From Gaiellasilicea sp037721555 (GTDB taxonomy: Bacteria > Actinomycetota > Thermoleophilia > Gaiellales > Gaiellaceae), in assembly GCA_037721555.1 (NCBI GenBank), contig JBBJOI010000064.1:1-10296 (forward strand): DNA of 10,296 nucleotides, in the 5' to 3' direction. Position numbers and translations under genes: made by a program. The notes under the pieces were generated by a model that was not told the origin of the DNA, did not search any database, and was given only the letters and a program-made list of their open reading frames with translations. Positions 5,462-10,296 of this stretch are shown piece after piece; positions within the stretch are counted from its first letter, which is position 1, and each line of letters starts with the position of its first letter.

Positions 5462-7099
5462 ATGCAGCTCGCCTTCGACGCAGCCGACCGGCTGGTGGAG
5501 CTCGTGGAGAGCCGTCGTGGTTCCGTCGCCGCCGAGGACGCTGCAAGGGCGCTCTACGCCCTCCGCCACGTTCCTCTCGGGCTCGCGCGCGAGCTCCTGG
5601 CCGACGTGGTCGACGGGGACGCCCGCCTGGCGTGGCGCGGCTCGTCGGTGGGGCTTGCCAATCCCGCCGGAGCGTCGCTCGCGCTCGAGGACGCGGGCTA
5701 CGTGGTCGTCGATCTCGAGACGACGGGGCTGCGGCCCGGCACGGCGGCAATCTGCGAGATCGGCGCCGTACGGATACGGGACTTCGAGTTGGGAGAGCGT
5801 TTCGAGACGCTCGTGAACCCGCGGCAGCCGCTGCCGCCCGCGATTGGAGCGCTGACCGGGATCGACCCGTCGTCGCTCCGGACGGCGCCGCCGGCGGAGC
5901 TGGCGGTACGGCGGTTCCTCGACTTCGCGCGCGACGACGTCCTCGTCGCGCACAACGCGCGCTTCGACATCGGCTTCCTCGACGTCGAGGTCGAGCGCCT
6001 GACCGGGCGTCGGCTCGCTGCGCCGGTCGTCGACACCGTCTGGCTCGCGCGCCGCCTGCTCGGCGATCGGAGCAGGCGCGTCGGCCTCGCCTCGCTCGCG
6101 TACTTCTTCGGCACCGCCGCCCGTCCGTGCCACCGGGCGCTGCCGGACGCCGAGGCGACGGCGGAGATCCTCCTCCGGCTGATCGGCCTCGCGCAGGAGC
6201 GTGGCGCGCGCAGTGTGGCCGACCTCGTCGAGCTGGCCGCGCCGCGTGCACGGCGCCTCGCGACGAAGCGCTCTCTCGCGGCGGGGGCACCGCCGCGCCC
6301 CGGCGTCTACTTCTTCCACGACCAGACGGGGCAGATCCTCTACGTCGGGCGTGCACGCGACCTGCGTGCGCGGCTGGGCTCGTACTTCCGCACCGATCGT
6401 CAGCGGCCTGCGGTCGAGGCAGCGGTCGCTGTGCTGGCGCGAATCGAGTGGCGGGTGCTTGGCTCGGAGCTCGAGGCCGGCCTCGAGGAGCTGCGGTTGC
6501 TCCGTGAGCTGCGTCCGCCCGCCAACGCGCGCAGCACTCGACCCGACCGCTACGTCTACCTACGGCGACGCGGCTCGGGGTTCGTGGTCTCCGAGACGCC
6601 GACGCCGCTCGGGCCGATCAAGAGCAGGCGACTCGCCAAGCGGGCGGCACGTGCGCTCGCCGGCTTCGAGGGCGACCACCCGGCGGCGGCACTACCGCCG
6701 CTGCGGCGGAAGCTCCGGCGGCTGGCGAGCGATCTCCGCTTCGAGGACGCCGCGCGGCTGCGGGACACCCTGAGTGCGCTCGAGGAGGTGGTGCGCTGGC
6801 TCGGCGAGCTCGACCGGCTCAGGTCGTTGCGGCTCTGCCTGATCGTGCCGGCGCTCGAGGACCGCTTCGAGCGGGCTTTCTTCATCACGGGCGGCCGCGT
6901 CGCGGCCGTCAGAACGCTGCCGGCGGGGTCGGCCGGCGGCATCGAGCTCGCGGCGGGGCTCGCGGCCGCCACGCGCGCAGAGGCTTCCACGGCAGCGGAG
7001 GACATCGACGAGTTGCTGCTGGTTGGCGCGTTCCTCCGCACGCCGCCCCCCGAGCTGCGGACGATCGCCCTCGACGACCTGGAACGGCGCGCCGCTTGA
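5462..7099 (+). CDS. DEDDh 3'-5' exonuclease fused to GIY-YIG endonuclease and UVR motif (UvrC/Cho-like repair nuclease)
   Basis: This 545-aa fusion protein is predicted to act in DNA repair. Residues 1-75 form a helical, winged-helix-like N-terminal segment. Residues 80-245 are a DnaQ-type exonuclease with all five catalytic residues: DLETTG (Asp84, Glu86), HNARFD (Asp169) and HRALPDAEA (His224, Asp229). Residues 279-355 are a UvrC-type GIY-YIG domain: GVYFF (281-285), YVGRARDLRARLGSYF (294-309) and the Glu-containing SELEAGLEELRLLRELRP. Residues 415-443 look like a UvrB/UvrC interaction (UVR) motif, and about 100 residues of unclear fold follow. The RNase H-like second nuclease and HhH domains of UvrC are absent, as in Cho. 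Similar fusions occur in Actinobacteria. I chose ATG 5462; the ATG at 5441 lies inside the LexA box and before the -10. Its SOS-type promoter supports a damage-induced role. The stop is fused to repeat copy 2. Confidence 0.88.
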   Translation: MQLAFDAADRLVELVESRRGSVAAEDAARALYALRHVPLGLARELLADVVDGDARLAWRGSSVGLANPAGASLALEDAGYVVVDLETTGLRPGTAAICEIGAVRIRDFELGERFETLVNPRQPLPPAIGALTGIDPSSLRTAPPAELAVRRFLDFARDDVLVAHNARFDIGFLDVEVERLTGRRLAAPVVDTVWLARRLLGDRSRRVGLASLAYFFGTAARPCHRALPDAEATAEILLRLIGLAQERGARSVADLVELAAPRARRLATKRSLAAGAPPRPGVYFFHDQTGQILYVGRARDLRARLGSYFRTDRQRPAVEAAVAVLARIEWRVLGSELEAGLEELRLLRELRPPANARSTRPDRYVYLRRRGSGFVVSETPTPLGPIKSRRLAKRAARALAGFEGDHPAAALPPLRRKLRRLASDLRFEDAARLRDTLSALEEVVRWLGELDRLRSLRLCLIVPALEDRFERAFFITGGRVAAVRTLPAGSAGGIELAAGLAAATRAEASTAAEDIDELLLVGAFLRTPPPELRTIALDDLERRAA

Positions 7100-7269
7100 G
7101 AGCCTCCAACACGATGAGACTCTGAGCCGGCAGCGCACGCTGGGCGGCGCGACGCGGCGTCCTCTGTCGCATCCAGATATCTCATCTGGACACTCCCTGC
7201 GTCCTTGCCTGGTGCCTCGCACCACCCATCGCACCCCGCCGACGAGGCCCCATGGTGTTAGAAGCTCTA
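7098..7269 (-). repeat. Dispersed inverted-repeat-bounded element, copy 2 (172 bp)
   Basis: The minus strand aligns end to end with 2231-2395, with about 19 differences over 165 aligned bases. There is a single 7-bp insertion, ACCAGGC in element orientation, which looks like a local duplication. The terminal arms read GAGAGCCTCCAACACGATGA at the left edge (plus strand) and TAGAGCTTCTAACACCATGG from the right edge (minus strand). The central hairpin (7169-7193) keeps 11 pairs as minus-strand RNA, three of them G-U. A block of 34 bases, matching 2340-2373 in copy 1, is identical. The left edge shares two bases with the stop codon of the nuclease gene. The element occupies most of the 213-bp gap before pyrF; nothing else is evident there except a weak TAGCCT at 7297-7302. 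Confidence 0.85.
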
Positions 7270-7312
7270 CTCGCCTGAGGACGCCGGTCGACGCAGTAGC
7301 CTTCGCGGAACG

Positions 7313-8242
7313 ATGGCGCAGGATCTCGACGCGAGTCCGCGCGTGGCCACCGCGGCCTTCGCCGACAGGCTCGCTGAAGCGGTCGACCGGAAGCGCAGCC
7401 AGCTGGTCGTCGGCCTCGATCCGCGCCTTGAGCTGCTGCCGGTCGAGCTTCGTGGTGAGTCCGTGCTGGAGCGGGAGGACGCGGCGTTCGCCTACGCGCG
7501 CTTCTGCTGCGGACTCGTCGACGCGGTGGCGCCGTACGTCGTTGCAGTGAAACCGCAGGTCGCGTTCTTCGAGGCTCTCGGCCCGGATGGGATCGCATCC
7601 TTCGAGCGCGTCTGTGCGTATGCCCGCGAAGCGGGCCTGCTCGTGATCGCGGACGCCAAGCGCGGCGACATCGGCTCCACCGCCCGTGCCTACGCCGCCA
7701 CCTACCTCGAGCCGCGCGGGGAGCAACCGCCCCTCGCCGACGCCCTGACCGTGAACACCTACCTGGGGCTCGACTCCGTCGAGCCCTTCCTGCAGGCGTG
7801 CCGACGCCACGGGGCCGGGATCTTCTGCCTCGTCCGGACGTCGAACGCGGGAGCCCACGACGTGCAGGAGCTGACCGCAACGGACGGCCTGCGCGTGTGG
7901 CAGCACGTCGCGCGCCTTGTCTCCGCGTGGGGCGAGGATCTCGTCGGGGAGCGGGGGCTCTCGAGCGTCGGAGCCGTCGTCGGCGCGACCGAGCCGAGAG
8001 CCGTGGGGCAGGCACGGCGGCTCCTGCCACGGTCGATTCTCCTGCTTCCGGGAGTCGGCGCCCAGGGCGCGACCCCCGCTGATGTGGCGCGAGCGTTCAC
8101 GAGTGGCCCCGCCAGCGCGCTCGTCACGGCGTCGCGCTCAGTCATCTACGCGTTCCGAGGCGGTCGGTCGGACTGGCGCACGGCGGCCGGTGGAGAGGCG
8201 GCGCGCCTGCGCTCGGAGGTCTGGGCGGTCTCAGGTTGGTGA
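7313..8242 (+). CDS. pyrF: Orotidine-5'-phosphate decarboxylase (type 2)
   Basis: This 309-aa cytosolic enzyme decarboxylates OMP to UMP, the last step of UMP synthesis. Features are LVVGLDPR (31-38), AVKPQVAFFEALG (78-90), the catalytic DAKRGDIGST (114-123) with Asp114, Lys116 and Asp119, NTYLGLDSVEPF (148-159), CLVRTSNAG (172-180), and the phosphate-binding PGVGAQG (246-252). The length and the DAKRGDIGST form place it in the longer type 2 subfamily found in Actinobacteria, not the roughly 230-residue E. coli type. Start ATG 7313 has only a weak GGA upstream, and a later start cannot be fully excluded for the first 15 residues. The stop overlaps the next gene's ATG by one base (TGATG), implying coupled translation. 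Confidence 0.93.
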   Translation: MAQDLDASPRVATAAFADRLAEAVDRKRSQLVVGLDPRLELLPVELRGESVLEREDAAFAYARFCCGLVDAVAPYVVAVKPQVAFFEALGPDGIASFERVCAYAREAGLLVIADAKRGDIGSTARAYAATYLEPRGEQPPLADALTVNTYLGLDSVEPFLQACRRHGAGIFCLVRTSNAGAHDVQELTATDGLRVWQHVARLVSAWGEDLVGERGLSSVGAVVGATEPRAVGQARRLLPRSILLLPGVGAQGATPADVARAFTSGPASALVTASRSVIYAFRGGRSDWRTAAGGEAARLRSEVWAVSGW

Positions 8243-8583
8243 TGCGGAGGCACTCGACCGTGGCGCGCTTCGCCGGCCCCATCGCCTTCCTGCTTGCAGT
8301 GACGGTCGCCGTTCTGATCGTGCGCTCGAGCCTCTCCGACGGCGATGGCGGCGCCTCGACGCCCGCCGCGACCTCGACGGCGGGCGGAACGACAGCGCCG
8401 ACGCTGCCTCGTCGCAGGACGACCCCGCCCACGGGGGGTGCGCGCTTCTACAGCATCCAGGCGGGGGACACCCTGGAGACGGTCGCGGCGCAGTTCGATA
8501 CCTCGGTGGAGCGGCTGCTCGTGCTGAACCCGGACGTCGACCCTGTCGCGCTCGGGATCGGCGACCGCGTCCGCGTCAAGTAG
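8242..8583 (+). CDS. Membrane-anchored LysM-domain protein
   Basis: This 113-aa protein has a basic N-terminus, one hydrophobic anchor (about residues 10-28), a low-complexity Thr/Pro/Ala/Gly linker (about 33-66) likely outside the membrane, and a single LysM domain at the C-terminus (69-112). The domain shows FYSIQAGDTLETVAAQF, then RLLVLNPDV and the closing GIGDRVRVK. LysM binds the N-acetylglucosamine backbone of peptidoglycan, so the protein is expected to hold to the wall from the membrane side; no catalytic domain is attached. ATG 8242 is preferred because of the TGATG junction with pyrF; GTG 8239 and TTG 8236 in frame are alternatives that add one or two residues. The gene lies 15 nt before the carboxypeptidase, consistent with a shared wall role. 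Confidence 0.85.
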   Translation: MRRHSTVARFAGPIAFLLAVTVAVLIVRSSLSDGDGGASTPAATSTAGGTTAPTLPRRRTTPPTGGARFYSIQAGDTLETVAAQFDTSVERLLVLNPDVDPVALGIGDRVRVK

Positions 8584-8598
8584 GGTGCCGCCGCCTCC

Positions 8599-9720
8599 AT
8601 GCCGAGACTCCGGATCGCGCTGCTGCTCTGCCTGGCCGCCGTCGTGGCGAGTGCCGCCACCGCGGCACCGCCGCCCGTCGAGGCCGACGCCTTCGTCGTT
8701 CAGAACGGCGGGAACGGCGAGGTGCTCGCGGAGCTGGCCGGCGACGAGCCTCTCCCGATCGCCTCGATCACGAAGCTGATGACCGCCCTCGTCACGTTGG
8801 AGCGGGTGCGGCCGGACGAGATCGTGACGGTATCGAGAGCGGCTGCGGCTGTCGGTGAATCCTCGATCCACCTGGGGAGCGGCGAGCTCATCAGCGTGGG
8901 TGAGCTGCTGCAGGCGGCGCTGATCCAGAGCGCCAACGATGCGGCCAACGCCCTCGCCTCGCACGTCGGCGGCGGTAGCGTCGCGCGCTTCGTCGTGCTG
9001 ATGAACGCGCGTGCGCGCGAGCTCGGCCTGACAGAGACGCACTTCGTCAACCCGGATGGACTCGACGCGCCCGGCCACGTGTCGAGCGCCGAGGATGTGA
9101 CGAAGCTCGCGCGCGTGGCGATGCGCAAGCCGTTCATCCGGCAGACCGTCGCCACGTACGAGACGACGGTCGCGGGGCGGCGGCTCGTGAACTGGAACGA
9201 CCTGCTCTCGCGGTCCCCCCACGTCCTCGGCGTCAAGACCGGCCACACAGACGGCGCGGGCTGGTCGCAGGTCGCGGCGGCACGGGGCGGGGGCGTCACG
9301 ATCTACGCGACCCTGCTCGGAGGCGCGTCCCGCGAGGGCAGGAACACGGATCTCGTGGAACTCCTCGACTGGGGGCTCGACCGGTACCGCACCGTCTGGA
9401 TCGTGACTGCGAAACGGACGTATGCGACCGCGACGACGGCCTACGGCCGGCCCGACGTGCGGCTCGTGGCAGCGGCGCCCGCGCTGCGTGTGGTGCGCGT
9501 GGACCGACCACTCGTCGAGCGAGTCGTCGCGCCGCGCCAGGTTTCGTTGCCGGTGCGGCGGGGGCAGCCTCTGGGTGAAGTGCAGGTGCTGGCCGGGAAC
9601 GAGGTCGTCGCCCGCTCGCCGCTCGTGGCGGCCGAGTCGGTCGAGCGGCCCGACGCATTCGGACGCGTCGGCTTCTACGCAGGTCGCACGATCCATCATC
9701 TCGGGGGGCTACTTGGATGA
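8599..9720 (+). CDS. D-alanyl-D-alanine carboxypeptidase (serine-type, S11 family)
   Basis: This 373-aa exported penicillin-binding protein removes the terminal D-alanine of peptidoglycan pentapeptides and so limits cross-linking. A signal peptide is clear: a short basic start, a hydrophobic core (about 5-20) and a probable cleavage after Ala-Thr-Ala near residue 22. The three active-site motifs are in order: SITK (Ser56, Lys59), SAN (Ser111, Asn113) and KTG (213-215), followed by HTDGAGWS. The C-terminal domain (about 265-365) is beta-rich, as in DacA/DacF-type proteins. No obvious second membrane anchor is seen, so the mature protein may be released or wall-associated. No good Shine-Dalgarno precedes ATG 8599; the signal peptide supports it. 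The stop overlaps the sugar kinase start by 4 nt. Confidence 0.92.
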   Translation: MPRLRIALLLCLAAVVASAATAAPPPVEADAFVVQNGGNGEVLAELAGDEPLPIASITKLMTALVTLERVRPDEIVTVSRAAAAVGESSIHLGSGELISVGELLQAALIQSANDAANALASHVGGGSVARFVVLMNARARELGLTETHFVNPDGLDAPGHVSSAEDVTKLARVAMRKPFIRQTVATYETTVAGRRLVNWNDLLSRSPHVLGVKTGHTDGAGWSQVAAARGGGVTIYATLLGGASREGRNTDLVELLDWGLDRYRTVWIVTAKRTYATATTAYGRPDVRLVAAAPALRVVRVDRPLVERVVAPRQVSLPVRRGQPLGEVQVLAGNEVVARSPLVAAESVERPDAFGRVGFYAGRTIHHLGGLLG

Positions 9721-10296
9721 TCGTCACGGTGACCATGAACGCAGCGCTCGACCGGACGCTGACAGTGCCGAACTTCCAACGAGGACACCGCCACCGCTCG
9801 AGCCAGGTGCTGACCCTCGCAGGCGGCAAAGGGATCAACATCGCCCGCGCGCTGAAGCGGCTCGACGTCCCTGTCGTCGCGACGGGGCTCGCGGGCGGCC
9901 GGACTGGGACCCGGATCGTCGAGGAGCTGACCGCGGAAGCGATCCTCAACGACTTCGTCCGGATCGGCGAAGAGTCGCGAACCTCGACGGCGGTCGTCGA
10001 CCCGACAGAGACCTCCTACACCGAGATCAACGAGTGGGGGCCTCGAGTCTCGGAGGACGAGCTCGGGATGCTCCTCGAGAAGGTGCACTACCTCTCCCGC
10101 GGCGCTGACTTCGTGATCTTCGCCGGGTCGCTGCCGCGTGGGGTGGAGGACGGCTTCTACGCCGATGCGATCCGCGACCTGAACCGGCGGGGCGTTCCCG
10201 TCGTGCTCGACACCGAGGGCGGGCCGTTGCGGCTGGGAACGGAGGCGGAGCCGTACCTCGTCTCGCCGAACCAGCGCGAGGCCGAGCACGTCGTCG
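9717..10296 (+). CDS. 1-phosphofructokinase-type PfkB sugar kinase (3' end outside the window)
   Basis: The first 193 residues of a PfkB/ribokinase-family kinase of the FruK/LacC subgroup run off the end of the window. Visible motifs are MIVTVTMNAALDRTLTV (1-17), AGGKGINIARALKRL (35-49), GLAGGRTGTRI (57-67), FAGSLPRGV (135-143) and VSPNQREAE (182-190). Such enzymes phosphorylate fructose 1-phosphate, tagatose 6-phosphate or a related sugar phosphate with ATP. The C-terminal GAGD catalytic motif that would complete the call is beyond the end. The usual family opening has LNPALD, and here it reads MNAALD, a conservative-looking variant. The ATG overlaps the carboxypeptidase stop (ATGA). No PTS or sugar transporter gene is in view, so the substrate is uncertain. 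Confidence 0.85.
   Translation, partial: MIVTVTMNAALDRTLTVPNFQRGHRHRSSQVLTLAGGKGINIARALKRLDVPVVATGLAGGRTGTRIVEELTAEAILNDFVRIGEESRTSTAVVDPTETSYTEINEWGPRVSEDELGMLLEKVHYLSRGADFVIFAGSLPRGVEDGFYADAIRDLNRRGVPVVLDTEGGPLRLGTEAEPYLVSPNQREAEHVV

Noticed and set aside
7297..7302. TAGCCT as -10 element for pyrF
   Set aside because: It is 10 nt from the ATG with no matching -35 box; too weak to list as a promoter.
6692..7906. 404-aa minus-strand open frame crossing repeat copy 2
   Set aside because: It runs antisense to the nuclease and pyrF genes and across the repeat; composition is typical of a shadow frame.
8146..9699. 517-aa open frame on the minus strand opposite pyrF end, LysM and carboxypeptidase
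   Set aside because: It is a high-GC shadow frame: Arg/His/Asp-rich with no recognisable domain, lying wholly opposite three well-supported genes.
1..10296. CRISPR arrays, tRNA or rRNA genes, transposases, phage genes
   Set aside because: No regularly spaced direct repeats, no recognisable RNA gene and no mobile-element protein was seen on either strand.

Overview
The window looks like chromosomal DNA from a high-GC actinobacterium. The gene mix suggests the Thermoleophilia (Solirubrobacterales/Gaiellales), although no taxonomic marker is present and this is inference. Supporting signs are the uniformly GC-rich coding sequence, extensive 1-8 nt stop/start overlaps, several start codons placed 6-7 nt after a TANNNT hexamer (leaderless style), a GAAC-N4-GTTC LexA box of the Gram-positive type, and a DEDDh/GIY-YIG fusion nuclease.

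Layout. A minus-strand class I glutamine amidotransferase (11-670) diverges from murI (704-1522), which overlaps rph (1519-2232). rdgB (2399-2950) follows and converges on a minus-strand YihY/BrkB-type membrane protein (3029-3847). A divergent, tightly overlapping set follows: a Roadblock-like protein (3895-4290), a 64-aa membrane-anchored protein (4283-4477) and pyrE (4470-5033). The nucleoid protein HU (5086-5364) has its own promoter inside the end of pyrE and a strong terminator. Next is an SOS-type promoter driving the DEDDh exonuclease/GIY-YIG/UVR protein (5462-7099). The last block is pyrF (7313-8242), a membrane-anchored LysM protein (8242-8583), a D,D-carboxypeptidase (8599-9720) and the start of a 1-phosphofructokinase-type PfkB sugar kinase (9717 to beyond the window end).

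Together the genes cover peptidoglycan precursor supply and remodelling (murI, carboxypeptidase, LysM), RNA maturation and nucleotide-pool cleaning (rph, rdgB), pyrimidine synthesis (pyrE, pyrF), chromosome packaging (HU) and DNA repair. These are mostly housekeeping genes, and I see no defence or mobile-gene island.

The least explained feature is a pair of related, non-coding, inverted-repeat-bounded elements of 165 bp (2231-2395) and 172 bp (7098-7269). They are about 88% identical by hand alignment, lie in opposite orientation, and are each fused to the stop codon of the preceding gene. Each has a roughly 22-bp terminal inverted repeat and a central 11-bp hairpin, and the second copy keeps that hairpin through G-U wobbles. 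They look like a miniature inverted-repeat element or a dispersed structured RNA motif.
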